Source: CAIWHR01 sp963786625 (GTDB lineage Bacteria > Pseudomonadota > Gammaproteobacteria > Burkholderiales > Casimicrobiaceae). From it: a stretch of DNA of 64,000 nucleotides. The notes beneath the pieces are model-generated. The model worked only from the letters and a program-made list of their open reading frames with translations, did no database searches and was not told the origin of the DNA. The first letter of the stretch is position 1. The number at the start of each line of letters is the position of its first letter. Below are positions 30,519-39,161 of the stretch, one piece after another. The translations under genes and the position numbers were made by a program. Where the stretch lies: positions 248,001-312,000 of the forward strand of contig CAWAZS010000014.1 of assembly GCA_963786625.1 (NCBI GenBank), written 5' to 3'.

Positions 30519-31710
30519 TCAAACGGGAAGACAGGCCGGCCCGAGCGGCTCGAAGCTCTTGTAGGTGAGGATGAATTCCTGGTGCCCGAGCGCCTCGGAC
30601 TTGGTCGGCTCGCCGCGTCCGACGCGCTGCACGAGGTCGTAGATCTCGCGGCCGACATCCGGCAGCGTCGCCCGGCCGTCGAGAATGCGGCCGGCGTCGA
30701 CATCCATGTCCTCTTCCATGCGCCGGTAGGTCTCCGGGTTGGCGCAGACCTTGATCACCGGCGCGATCGCCGAGCCGACGACCGAGCCGCGGCCGGTCGA
30801 GAACAGGATCAGCTGCGCGCCGCAGGCGATCAGCTCGGCGATCTCGGCGTTGTCGTTGATGTTGGGAAAGCCGAAGCGCACCTCGCCGTCGGGGACGACG
30901 TCGAGCAGGTACAGGCCCTTGCGCGGAGGCGCGATCCCCGGCTTCACGATGCCGTCGATCCTCGACTGCCCGGACTTGGCGTAGGCGCCGAGCGACTTCT
31001 CCTCGATCGTCGAGAGGCCGCCGTCGGCGTTGCCCGGCGCGAAGCTCGCATAGCCGAGGGTCGCGTAGTACGCGGCGGCCTTGGCCACCGTGCGCTTCAG
31101 CTCGTCGCCCAGCGCCGGATTCGCGGCGCGCGCGGCCATCAGCTGCTCCATGCCGATCAGCTCGCCCGTCTCCTCGAAGATCGCCTTCGCGCCGTCGGCG
31201 ACGAGCAGGTCGAACGCCACGCCCATCGCCGGGTTCGCCGTGAGTCCCGACGTGGCGTCCGACCCGCCGCAGATCGTGCCGACCGTGAGCTCGTCGATCC
31301 CCATCGGCGACGCTGTGCTGCCGGCCGAGGACGGCGAGCGTTGCCTCGACCCATTCGCGCCCGGCGGCGATTGCGCGCTTCGTGCCGCCGGCGTCCTGGA
31401 TGCCGACCGAGTGCACCGGCCGCCCCGACGCCTCGACGGTCCGCGCGAGCCGTCGCTTGTCGAAGCCCTCGCAGCCCAGCGACACCAGCAGCGCGCCGCC
31501 GACGTTGGGATGCGTGGCGAGCTTCTCCATCATGCCGAGCGCGTAGGCGTTCGGGTAGCAGCCGGGAAAGCCGATCAGGTGGACGCCACGGTCGCGAAAC
31601 GGCGCGGCGATCTCGCGCGCGACGTGGTGCGCGCACTCGACCAGGTACGCGACGACCAGGACGTTGCGTATGCCCTTGCGGCCGTCCGCGCGGAGGTAGC
31701 CCTGCAGCAT
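30519..31710 (-). CDS. UxaA-family altronate/galactarate-type dehydratase, large subunit, one frameshift
   Basis: About 396 codons, matching the large domain of altronate/galactarate dehydratases: MLQGYLRADGRKGIRNVLVV at the start, ALLVSLGCEGFDKRRLA, then after an extra base near 31310 the second half MGIDELTVGTICGGSDATSG, FGFPNINDNAEIAELIACGA and STGRGSVVGSAIAPVIKVCA. It would dehydrate a sugar acid or related 2-hydroxy acid, probably using iron. The small SAF subunit is encoded 5 bases upstream, so this is the split form of the enzyme. An RraA-like aldolase precedes both. Confidence 0.85.
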
Positions 31711-31715
31711 TGCGC

Positions 31716-32021
31716 CTATTTCGGCAGCGTGTACGTCGGGAGATAGTTGCTCTCGACGTTGTGCGTGTGCACGTACTCGCCCGGTTTGATCGCCGTGGTC
31801 GCCGTGCCGATCGGGCAGCTGTACTTGACGATGATCTCGCCCTTGGCGATCGCCCGCGCCGCGAGCTTGTGTCCGACCGCGATGTGGCGGCTGACGGTGA
31901 GCGCAACGCCGTCGAGCATCACCACTTCGCCGGACTTGAGCGGGCGCAGCGCGACCGCGACGTTGTCCGGCGGCGAGAGCTTCATCACCGCGCGCGCCGC
32001 CGGTTTCTCAGAACTTGCCAT
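31716..32021 (-). CDS. UxaA-family SAF-domain small subunit
   Basis: 101 residues equal to the N-terminal SAF domain of altronate dehydratase: VALRPLKSGEVVMLDGVALT, SRHIAVGHKLAARAIAKGE, then GTATTAIKPGEYVHTHNVES with the typical HNVE ending that carries the substrate and metal-side His. Start ATG 32021 lies inside the 3' end of the RraA-like gene (14-base overlap) and its stop is 5 bases before the large subunit. The tight packing shows they work together in one dehydratase. Confidence 0.85.
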   Translation of the reverse strand: MASSEKPAARAVMKLSPPDNVAVALRPLKSGEVVMLDGVALTVSRHIAVGHKLAARAIAKGEIIVKYSCPIGTATTAIKPGEYVHTHNVESNYLPTYTLPK

Positions 32022-32655
32022 AGCGGTTGTAGGCCTCGACGGGATCCATGCCGGCGACGAGCGCGCGGCGCATGTCGCTCTCGGTCGCGACCACCTCCTC
32101 GGTCTTCGCGACGACCTCCTCGGCGAGCGCCCGCGGAATGATCACGACGCCGTCGCGGTCGCCCAGCAGGTAGTCGCCGGCGGTGATGGTGACCCCGCCG
32201 ATCGTCACCGGCTCGCCGTAGCGGTCGGGGATCCAGCGCTCGACGATGTCCGACGGCGTGAGGAACGAGCAGAAGACGGGGAAGCCCTGTTCCAGCACGA
32301 GGTCGGTGTCGCGCGAGCCGCCGTCGACGACGTAGCCCAGGACGCCGCGCGCCGCGAGCGTCTGCGCGGAAAGCTCGCCCATCAGCGCGACGTCGTGATT
32401 GTTCGGCTGGCAGACGACGACGTGACCGGCGGGCGCCTTGGCGAGCAGCGTGCACCAGCCGAGCAGCGTCTCGTGGCGGGTCTTGGTGCGATCGATGTGG
32501 CCCGACACCGTCCAGACCGGTCCGGCGAGGCGGGTGCCTGGCGCGATCGCCTTGATTTCCGGAGGCAGCACGATGTCCGCGCGCCCCATCATCCGCAGGA
32601 CGTCGTGCACGGCGCCCGTGTAGCAGCGCGCGAGGCGCTCGGTCAGCGTGGCCAT
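32008..32655 (-). CDS. RraA-like/HMG-type aldolase family protein
   Basis: 215-residue RraA-fold protein. The class II pyruvate-aldolase version of the fold uses GELSAQTLAARGVLGYVVDGG and SRDTD (substrate Arg and metal Asp), both present, and the closing GDYLLGDRDGVVIIP. Enzymes of this type cleave 4-hydroxy-2-oxo acids or decarboxylate oxaloacetate; the E. coli RraA RNase E inhibitor is a distant relative and that role is not suggested. First of three overlapping genes (this, SAF subunit, UxaA large subunit) that look like a hydroxy-acid breakdown unit. Confidence 0.8.
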   Translation of the reverse strand: MATLTERLARCYTGAVHDVLRMMGRADIVLPPEIKAIAPGTRLAGPVWTVSGHIDRTKTRHETLLGWCTLLAKAPAGHVVVCQPNNHDVALMGELSAQTLAARGVLGYVVDGGSRDTDLVLEQGFPVFCSFLTPSDIVERWIPDRYGEPVTIGGVTITAGDYLLGDRDGVVIIPRALAEEVVAKTEEVVATESDMRRALVAGMDPVEAYNRYGKF

Positions 32656-32686
32656 GCGCGCGCTCCCGGCGGTCGCTGGCGTTGCG

Positions 32687-33102
32687 TCATGCCTTCTTCC
32701 TCCATCCGCCGACGATGGCGCCCATCAGCGTCATGCCCGACGACCATGTAGCCGGCGTTGATCAGCCACAGCGACAAGGGGCGCGCCTCGAAGCCGTAGT
32801 TCATCGCGAGCGTGGTCGCGATCAGCGCGAGCGAGAGTATCGCGCCGGCCGCGGCGCCGCTGCCGGCCGACCGGGCGTCGAGCTTCGGCAGCAGCCAGGC
32901 GATCGCGTAGGCGATGATGACGGCGACGGCGAAGGCGATCGCCATCGGAATCGCCGCGCTGGGCTGCTCGGCCGTGATCTGCGCCTCGGTCTTGCCGATG
33001 CCCTTGAGCCACGCCTGGGAGAGCAGTCGTGTACCAGCCGGCGCCCAGCAGGAAATGCGCGATTCCGGCGACCCAGACCGCGAGGTGGTTGATTCCGTAC
33101 AT
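32687..33102 (-). CDS. DUF1761-family membrane protein, two frameshifts
   Basis: About 137 residues with four membrane segments: MYGINHLAVWVAGIAHFLLG, AIPMAIAFAVAVIIAYAIAW, GAAAGAILSLALIATTLAMN and the final GYMVVGMTLMGAIVGGW, matching DUF1761 proteins of unknown function. Two extra bases, near 33030 (TACACGACTG) and 32742 (GTCGGGCATG), break it; the corrected product ends in WRKKA at 32687. It is 31 bases upstream of the RraA-like gene on the same strand, but a role in that pathway is not evident. Confidence 0.7.
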
Positions 33103-33216
33103 GGCGTCTCCCTGACGTTGACGATCGGCGATGCGGCCGGCTCCGCCCGGCCGCGCGGCGCAATGGTGCGCTCGCGACTGCGACGGAGCAAGCCGCGGCG
33201 CAACATCCGGCCAGCG

Positions 33217-34338
33217 TCACCGGAAGAGATCGAGCTGGCCGGTGTCGGTGGCCGCTGCGGACAATGCCGGCAATGCCGGCGGCCGGAATCGCGCGGTGTC
33301 GAGCGGCGCGTCGTGCTCGGCGTTGAGGCCGAGCCGCTTGCAGGCAATCGCGAAGCGCCTGCGGATCAGATCGGCGAACAGGCCCTGGCCGCCCATGCGC
33401 ACGCCGAACCGCGATTCGTTGTCCCGGCCGCCGCGGATCTGCCGCACGAGGCTCATCACGTGCTCGGCGCGCAGCGGGTAATGGACGGCGAGCCAGTCGC
33501 GGAACAGCGGCGCGACCTCGCGCGGCAGCCGCAGCATCGTCCACGCGGCGTGGCGCGCGCCGGCGGCGGCCGCCGCCTCGAGAATCGCCTCGAGGTCGCG
33601 ATCGGTGAGCTGCGGGATCACCGGCGCGACGTTGACGCCCACCGGGACGCCGGCGTCGCTCAGCGCCCGGACCATCTGCAGTCGGCGCTGCGGCGTCGGC
33701 GCGCGCGGATCGAGCTTGCGGGCGAGCTCGCGGTCGAGCATCGCGATCGAGACGAACACGCGGACGAGGCCGCGTGCCGCCATCGGGGCGAGCAGGTCGA
33801 GGTCGCGCTCGATCAGCACGCCCTTGGTCGTGATCGTCAGCGGATGGTCGCATTCGGCCAGCACCTCGATCACCGACCGGGTGATTCGCCACTCGCGCTC
33901 GATGGGCTGGTAGGGATCGGTGTTGGCGCCCAGCGCGATCGGCTCGCAGCGATAGCCGGGCTTCGCGAGCTCGGTCCGCAGCAGCGCGGCGGCGTTGGGC
34001 TTGGCGAAGAGCTTCGTCTCGAAATCGAGACCGGGGGACAGATCGAGATACGCGTGCGTCGGCCGCGCGTAGCAATACACGCAGCCATGCTCGCAGCCCT
34101 GGTAGGGGTTGATCGACTGGGTGAACGGGATGTCCGGCGAGTCGTTGCGGCTGATGATCGTGCGCGCCGGCTGGATCCGGACGATCGTCTTCAGCGGCGG
34201 CAGGGCACCGTCGCCGTCCTCCGGCGGCGACGCCGCGGTCCAGCCGTCGTCGACCGGCTCCCGCTGCTCGCGTCGAAAACGGTTCGCGGGATTGAAGGTT
34301 GCGCCGCGGCCTTTGGCCGGCGCGGGACGCGTGGTCAC
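33217..34338 (-). CDS. PA0069/Rv2578c-type radical SAM protein
   Basis: 373-residue radical S-adenosylmethionine protein. The 4Fe-4S-binding cysteines are C82, C86 and C89 in GCEHGCVYCYARP, a CxxxCxxC motif; other landmarks are SINPYQGCEHG, LGANTDPYQPIEREWRITR and ITTKGVLIERDLDLL, all typical of the PA0069 family, whose reaction is unknown. Cytoplasmic. No frameshift. Divergent from the O-acetylhomoserine sulfhydrylase gene with 273 bases between, in which a plausible promoter for the latter is seen. Confidence 0.88.
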   Translation of the reverse strand: MTTRPAPAKGRGATFNPANRFRREQREPVDDGWTAASPPEDGDGALPPLKTIVRIQPARTIISRNDSPDIPFTQSINPYQGCEHGCVYCYARPTHAYLDLSPGLDFETKLFAKPNAAALLRTELAKPGYRCEPIALGANTDPYQPIEREWRITRSVIEVLAECDHPLTITTKGVLIERDLDLLAPMAARGLVRVFVSIAMLDRELARKLDPRAPTPQRRLQMVRALSDAGVPVGVNVAPVIPQLTDRDLEAILEAAAAAGARHAAWTMLRLPREVAPLFRDWLAVHYPLRAEHVMSLVRQIRGGRDNESRFGVRMGGQGLFADLIRRRFAIACKRLGLNAEHDAPLDTARFRPPALPALSAAATDTGQLDLFR

Positions 34339-34522
34339 GGAACGACTCCGCGCGTCGGGTCGCTAGCGCTGCGCGCGGCGCTGCTCGGGGATTGCCCCAT
34401 GGGATGCGGATGCCATGCGCTGCATGGTCGTTTCCTTCCGATGGCGGAATGCGAAGTGTAATCCACCGCGGTCGCTTGCGGGGCGCACCGGCTTGCGCCG
34501 CCGTCCGGCGCGGCGCGCGGCG

Positions 34523-34552
34523 TTGTCCGGCAGACCCCGTTCCCCGTAGAAT
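34523..34552 (+). promoter_or_regulatory. Candidate sigma-70 promoter for the sulfhydrylase gene
   Basis: TTGTCC at 34523-34528 and TAGAAT at 34547-34552 with an 18-base spacer match the -35 (4 of 6) and -10 (5 of 6) consensus. They lie 60 bases before the metY-like start at 34612. No riboswitch-like structure or repressor palindrome is evident in the 60-base leader. Predicted from pattern only. Confidence 0.4.
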
Positions 34553-34611
34553 CGAGCCCGAACGCGCACAGCGACGGCCGGCTCTCCATCTCCACGAACC
34601 AGGACGCGCGG

Positions 34612-35932
34612 ATGACCAAGCCCAGGACCACGCACTTCGACACGCTGTCGCTGCATGCCGGCGCGCGGCCCGACCCGGCCACCGGGGCGCGGGCGACGCC
34701 GATCTACCAGTCGACGTCGTTCGTCTTCCCGGACAGCGACCACGCCGCGGCGCTGTTCAACATGGAGCGCGCGGGGCACGTCTACTCGCGGATCTCGAAT
34801 CCGACCTGCGCGGTGCTGGAGGAGCGGATCGCCGCGCTCGAAGGCGGCGTCGGCGCGATCGCGACGGCGAGCGGCCAGGCGGCGCTGCACCTCGCCATCG
34901 CCACGCTGATGGGCGCCGGCGCGCACATCGTGGCCTCGCGCGCGCTGTACGGCGGCTCGCACAACCTGCTCGACTTCACGCTGCCGCGCTTCGGCATCGA
35001 CACCACGTTCGTCGATCCGCGCGACATCGACGCGTGGCGCGCCGCGATCCGGCCGAGTACGCGGCTCCTCTTCGGCGAGACGCTCGGCAACCCCGGCCTC
35101 GACGTGCTCGACATTCCGCGCGTCGCCGAGCTCGCGCACGAGCACGGGCTGCCGCTGCTCGTCGACTCGACGTTCACGACGCCGTTCCTGATGCAGCCGT
35201 TCGCGCACGGCGCCGATCTCGTCTTTCACTCGGCGACCAAGTTCCTCTCCGGGCACGGCGTGGTGATCGGCGGGCTGCTCGTCGATTCCGGGTCGTTCGA
35301 CTGGGACGGGGGTGGCAAGTACGCTGCCGCAAGGGGCAAGTTCCCGGTGCTGACCGAGCCCTACGCCGGCTTTCACGACATGGTGTTCGTCGAGGAGTCG
35401 ACGACCGCCGCGTTCCTGCTGCGCGCTCGGCGCGAGGGCATCCGCGACTTCGGCGCGTGCATGGCGCCGTTCACCGCGTTCCAGATCCTGCAGGGCATCG
35501 AGACGCTGCCGCTGCGGATGCCGCGCCACGTCGACAACACGCGGAAGGTCGTCGCGTTCCTGGCCGGCGAGCCGCTGGTCGAGTCGGTGGGCTACCCGGA
35601 GCTCCCCGGGCACCCGGACCATGCGCTGGCGCAGAAGCTGCTGCCCAACGGCTGCGGCGCCGTGTTCAGCTTCAATCTCAAGGGCACCCGCGCGCAGGGC
35701 CGGAAGTTCATCGAGACGCTGCGGATCTTCTCGCACCTTGCCAACGTCGGCGACGCGAAGTCGCTGGTGATCCATCCGGCGAGCACGACGCACTTCCGGA
35801 TGACGGCGGAGGATCTCGCGCGGGCCGGGATCGCGGAGGGAACCATCCGCCTGTCGGTCGGCCTCGAGAACCCCGACGACCTGATCGAGGATCTCGTCGC
35901 GCGCGCTGCACGCGGCGGGGAAGGCGGGATGA
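34612..35932 (+). CDS. metY: O-acetylhomoserine sulfhydrylase (Cys/Met metabolism PLP enzyme), one frameshift near end
   Basis: About 439 residues, the MetY length. FDTLSLHAGARPDPATGA, TPIYQSTSFVFPDSD, YSRISNPT and the PLP lysine K210 in FHSATKFLSGHG. It makes homocysteine from O-acetylhomoserine and sulfide; a related acceptor such as O-succinylhomoserine cannot be excluded. An extra base near 35900 hides the natural ending LHAAGKAG and its TGA at 35930-35932; uncorrected, the frame runs on over the next gene to 36141. The corrected stop overlaps the ATG of the hydrolase as ATGA. Confidence 0.88.
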
Positions 35933-36722
35933 ATCTCGCACGTTGCGGCCGGGCACGACGTCTACGCTCTACACCGGCACGCGGGCGTTGTCCGCGGCGC
36001 TGCCTACCGCGGTCTTCGTCCACGGCGCGGCGAACGATCACAGCGTCTGGGTGCTGCAGTCGCGCTATTTCGCGCACCACGGCTGGAACGTGCTCGCCGT
36101 CGATCTGCCGGGGCACGGCCGCTCCGGCGGCGCCGCGCTGACGTCGGTCGAGGCGATCGCCGATTGGCTGCCTGCCGTGCTCGACGCGGCACGGGTCGGC
36201 AAGGCCGCGCTGGTCGGCCATTCCCTGGGCTCGCTGGTCGTGCTCGAATGCGCCGCGCGCCACGCCGAGCGCGTGACCAAGCTCGCGCTTCTCGGCCCCG
36301 CGGCGCCGATGACGGTCGCCGATCCGCTGCTCGAGGCCGCCCGGCGCAACGAGCACCTCGCCTACGAGCTCATCACGGGCTGGTCGTACAGCGCGACCAA
36401 GCAGCTCGGCGGCAACACGATGCCCGGCGTCTGGCTCACGGGCAGCGCGCTGCGGCTGATGGAGCGCACGAAGCCGGGCGTGCTGCACGCCGATCTCGTG
36501 GCGTGCCATGAGTATGCCGGCGCCTTGAGCGCGGCGGGCAGGCTGCGCTGCCCGGTGCTCGCGATCATCGGCGAGCGCGACGTCATGGCCCCCCCGAAGA
36601 ATGCGAAGGCGCTCATCGCGGCGCTGCCCGCCCCGCGCGTCGTGACGCTGCCCGACTGCGGCCACGCGCTGATGGCCGAGCAGCCGGACGCCGTGCTCGA
36701 CGCGCTGCGGGCGTTCTTGTAA
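35929..36722 (+). CDS. Alpha/beta hydrolase, frameshifted near its start
   Basis: About 263 residues. From TAVFVHGAANDHSVWVLQSR onward it is a clear alpha/beta hydrolase: LPGHGRSGGAALTSVEAIAD, nucleophile GHSLGS, acid region ERDVMAPPKNAKALI and catalytic His in DCGHALMAEQPD. The first 15-20 codons are disturbed by two extra bases (35940-35985); the corrected start is probably the ATG at 35929 coupled to the sulfhydrylase stop, reading through GHDVYA-YTGTRAL. Cytoplasmic. Substrate unknown; translational coupling with metY hints at, but does not prove, a role in sulfur or homoserine-ester metabolism. Confidence 0.78.
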
Positions 36723-36726
36723 GTCG

Positions 36727-37491
36727 ATGACCTCCGGCGCCGAGCCGACGACCTCGACGATTCCCGGCGTGCGCGCCGTGTCCGCCGCTGCGCCGTTCGG
36801 CTGGCTCGCGTCCGGCTGGCGGGATTGCCGCGCGCATCCGCTGCCGAGCGCGTTCTACGGCGTGTGCTTCGCCTCGATGGGCTGGCTGATCGCCTTCACG
36901 TTTCGTCATGCCTACGAGTACGTCTCGGCGCTCGTCACCGGCTTCTTCCTGGTCGGGCCGTTCTTCGCGATCGGCCTCTACGAGCTCTCCCGCCGCCGCG
37001 AGCGCGGGCAGCCCGCGTGGCTGGCGCCGACGCTCGACGCCTGGCGTCCCAATGTCGGCGCGATCGGGATGTTCGCGCTGGTGCTCGGCGTCATCCTGCT
37101 CGTCTGGGCGCGCGCGTCGCTGATCGTGTTCGCGCTGTTCTACACCGGGGAGATGCCGACCGTCGCGGGCTTCGTCGGGCAGATCGTCTCGCCGGACAAT
37201 CTCGAGTTCCTTCTTGCGTATCTCTGTGTCGGCGGCTTCTTCGCCCTGCTGGTCTTCGCGATCAGCGTCGTGTCGGTGCCGATGATGCTCGACCGCGACA
37301 CCGACGGCGTCGTCGCGGTGCTGACGAGCCTCCGGGCCTTCGCGGCAAATGTGCCGGCGATGGTCGTGTGGGGCGCGATCATCGTCGCGCTGACCGCCGC
37401 GGGCTTCGCGCTGTTCTTCGTCGGACTCGTGGTCACGGTGCCGGTGATCGGGCACGCGACCTGGCACGCCTACCGCGCGCTGGTCGAGTGA
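36727..37491 (+). CDS. DUF2189-family membrane protein
   Basis: 254-residue integral membrane protein with about six hydrophobic helices, e.g. FYGVCFASMGWLIAFTF, VTGFFLVGPFFAIGLYELSRR, GMFALVLGVILLVWARASLI and VWGAIIVALTAAGFALFFVG. The order and the GPFFAIGLYELSRRRERG motif match DUF2189 proteins, which often neighbour cytochrome oxidase genes but have no known function. It starts 4 bases after the hydrolase stop (ATG 36727), so metY, the hydrolase and this gene probably form one operon. Confidence 0.8.
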   Translation: MTSGAEPTTSTIPGVRAVSAAAPFGWLASGWRDCRAHPLPSAFYGVCFASMGWLIAFTFRHAYEYVSALVTGFFLVGPFFAIGLYELSRRRERGQPAWLAPTLDAWRPNVGAIGMFALVLGVILLVWARASLIVFALFYTGEMPTVAGFVGQIVSPDNLEFLLAYLCVGGFFALLVFAISVVSVPMMLDRDTDGVVAVLTSLRAFAANVPAMVVWGAIIVALTAAGFALFFVGLVVTVPVIGHATWHAYRALVE

Positions 37492-37616
37492 GCGCGCAGG
37501 GCCGAAGGCCAGGCCCGAAGGGCGCGTCTGCGAGCGATCGAGGGCGGCCGACAGCGCCGTGGTGCGCATGATGCGGATCGAGCGGAGGCCGCGGTGAGCG
37601 CGCAGGGCCGAAGGCC
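37488..37616. repeat. Pair of 23-base direct repeats with internal GGCC-GAA-GGCC hairpin
   Basis: GTGAGCGCGCAGGGCCGAAGGCC occurs at 37488-37510, overlapping the last bases and stop of the DUF2189 gene, and again at 37594-37616, 106 bases downstream, just before the convergent peroxiredoxin-like gene. Each copy holds GGCC-GAA-GGCC. The 83 bases between contain no gene. The arrangement suggests that the 3' end of the gene was locally duplicated, or a repeat that ends transcription from both sides. Confidence 0.55.
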
Positions 37617-37635
37617 GCCGTGTAGTGCTGCGCGA

Positions 37636-38190
37636 CTAGCCTTGCTTCCACTTGATCGAGCAGCCGACCGAAGGGTGCTGGACCGCCGGCGCGCGGCCCG
37701 TCTTCGCGATCTCGGTCATCGCCGCGAACAGCTCGCGTGCCGCGCCCGGGTCGCTCGAGCGCCCTGACGCGTCGAGCCGGCCGCGGTAGGCGAGCTTCAA
37801 GTCGCGGTCGAAGCCGAAGAAGTCGGGCGTGCAAACCGCGCCGTAGGTGCGCGCAGTGTCCTGCGTTTCGTCCAACACGTAAGGAAAGGTGAAGCCGTGC
37901 TGGGCCGCGAACGCCTTCATGTTGTCGAACGAATCCTCGGCATAGGCAGCGGGGTCGTTGCTCATGATGGCGATGCTGCCCACGCCGTGCTGGCGCAGCT
38001 CGGTCATGTCGCGGACGATCTTGTCGACCACCGCCTTCACGTAGGGGCAGTGGTTGCAGATGAACAGGACGACCGTTCCGTTGGCGCCGCGGACCGAGTC
38101 GAGCGTGTGGCGCCGGCCGTCGGTGCCGGGAAGATCGAAGGCTGCGGCGGGCCATCCGAGCTGGCCCGCGGGTGTCGTCAGGCTGACCAT
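37636..38190 (-). CDS. Peroxiredoxin/thioredoxin-like protein with CxxCP motif
   Basis: 184-residue AhpC/TSA-Redoxin-like protein without a signal peptide. GTVVLFICNHCPYVKAVVDK carries the CNHC pair in the position of the redox-active cysteines, followed by IAIMSNDPAAYAEDSFDNMK, FTFPYVLDETQDTARTYGAV, CTPDFFGFD and a C-terminal SVGCSIKWK, the pattern of the thioredoxin-family subgroup annotated beside redoxins. Likely a cytoplasmic thiol oxidoreductase or peroxidase. Divergent from a GNAT gene; almost the whole 121-base spacer is taken by a long inverted repeat. Confidence 0.8.
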   Translation of the reverse strand: MVSLTTPAGQLGWPAAAFDLPGTDGRRHTLDSVRGANGTVVLFICNHCPYVKAVVDKIVRDMTELRQHGVGSIAIMSNDPAAYAEDSFDNMKAFAAQHGFTFPYVLDETQDTARTYGAVCTPDFFGFDRDLKLAYRGRLDASGRSSDPGAARELFAAMTEIAKTGRAPAVQHPSVGCSIKWKQG

Positions 38191-38207
38191 GGCGTCCTCG
38201 TCGGGGT

Positions 38208-38298
38208 AATGGGGTCAGTGTATGTTATCCGCGCTGATCGCGTCGGTGCAGGTTTTCCGGCGGAAGCACGCGACCGGATAACATACACTGACCCCATT
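38208..38298. repeat. Perfect 24-base inverted repeat with 43-base loop (REP-like)
   Basis: The left arm at 38208-38231 begins AATGGGGTCAGTGTATG and ends TTATCCG; the right arm at 38275-38298 is its exact reverse complement, 24 of 24. The 43-base loop holds a further weak pairing (GTCGGTGC with GCACGCGAC). It lies in the divergent spacer between the peroxiredoxin-like gene and the GNAT gene. A related element at 44435-44486 matches in 19 of 23 arm positions. AT-rich arms in a 70% GC window, long pairing and intergenic location point to a mobile REP-type element rather than an operator. Confidence 0.75.
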
Positions 38299-38311
38299 GC
38301 CCGCGTTGCCG

Positions 38312-39157
38312 ATGCACGTCGTCCGCCACTCCGATCCCGACGCATTCCTCGCGGCGGCCGCGCCGATGGCCGCGCGCGGGCAGGCGTCGGCGAGCTTCTT
38401 CGCGGGCTGGGCGCAGGCGATGAAGCGCAACCCGCCGAAGGCCGGCGAGCACGTCTACCTTGCGACCTGGAACGACGGCGATGCGCATGGCGCGGCGGTC
38501 CGGCGCGACGACGGGCCGGTGGTGATCGGGGCGAGCGATGTCGATGGAGCGGTGGCCTTCGCCCGCGACCTGGCGGGCGAGCAGCCGGAGCTCCAGGGCG
38601 TGGTCGGCGCGCCCGGCGGATGCGACGCCTTCGCGCGCACCTGGCAGGAGCTGACGGGGCGTGCGCACCGGCTCAGGTTTCGCTTGCGCCAGCACGCGCT
38701 GACCGCGGTCAGCGACGTGCCGGCGGCGGCCGGGAGCGCGCGCATCGCCGACGAGTCCGATGCGCAATGGCTGATCGAGCGGCAGGTCGCGTTCATCGCG
38801 GAAGTCGGGATCCCCGACACGCCGGCGCGGGTGCGCGAGCTCCTGCCGGCGCGCGTCGCGCGCGGCGATTTCCGGATCTGGGACGACGGCGGGAGCGTCG
38901 CGTACGCGGGATTCAGCGATCCGGCCCCGGACTTCGCGCGGATCGCGCCCGTGTACACGCTGCCGGATCGCCGGGGACGCGGCTATGCGACGGCCCTGGT
39001 CGCGGAGCTCTCGCGCGAGCTGCTCGCGCGCGGCAAGCGCACGCTCTTTCTGACGACCGACGTCGCGAACCCGACGTCCAACGCGATCTATGCGCGGATC
39101 GGATTCCGCGCGGAATGCGACGAGTGTCACCTCGATTTCATCGCGCCGGGGAGTTAG
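38312..39157 (+). CDS. GNAT-family N-acetyltransferase
   Basis: 281 residues from ATG 38312. The N-terminal half (HSDPDAFLAAAAPMAARG... YLATWNDG) is a degenerate GNAT-like domain; the C-terminal half has the acetyl-CoA loop RRGRGYATALVAELSREL and the closing TTDVANPTSNAIYARIGF, as in two-domain GNAT proteins. Substrate unknown. A TTG at 38297 would extend it by five codons into the arm of the inverted repeat, which is less likely. The 16S rRNA methyltransferase gene starts 4 bases after its stop, so these two probably share a transcript. Confidence 0.82.
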   Translation: MHVVRHSDPDAFLAAAAPMAARGQASASFFAGWAQAMKRNPPKAGEHVYLATWNDGDAHGAAVRRDDGPVVIGASDVDGAVAFARDLAGEQPELQGVVGAPGGCDAFARTWQELTGRAHRLRFRLRQHALTAVSDVPAAAGSARIADESDAQWLIERQVAFIAEVGIPDTPARVRELLPARVARGDFRIWDDGGSVAYAGFSDPAPDFARIAPVYTLPDRRGRGYATALVAELSRELLARGKRTLFLTTDVANPTSNAIYARIGFRAECDECHLDFIAPGS

Positions 39158-39161
39158 CCCG

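Noticed and set aside
34553..34611. SAM-responsive riboswitch before the O-acetylhomoserine sulfhydrylase gene
   Set aside because: The leader is only about 60 bases and shows no pseudoknot-like or kink-turn pattern that I can recognise.
34612..36141. 509-residue sulfhydrylase with an Arg-rich tail
   Set aside because: The tail reads antiphase through the following hydrolase gene. A one-base correction restores a normal ending and an ATGA junction at 35929-35932.
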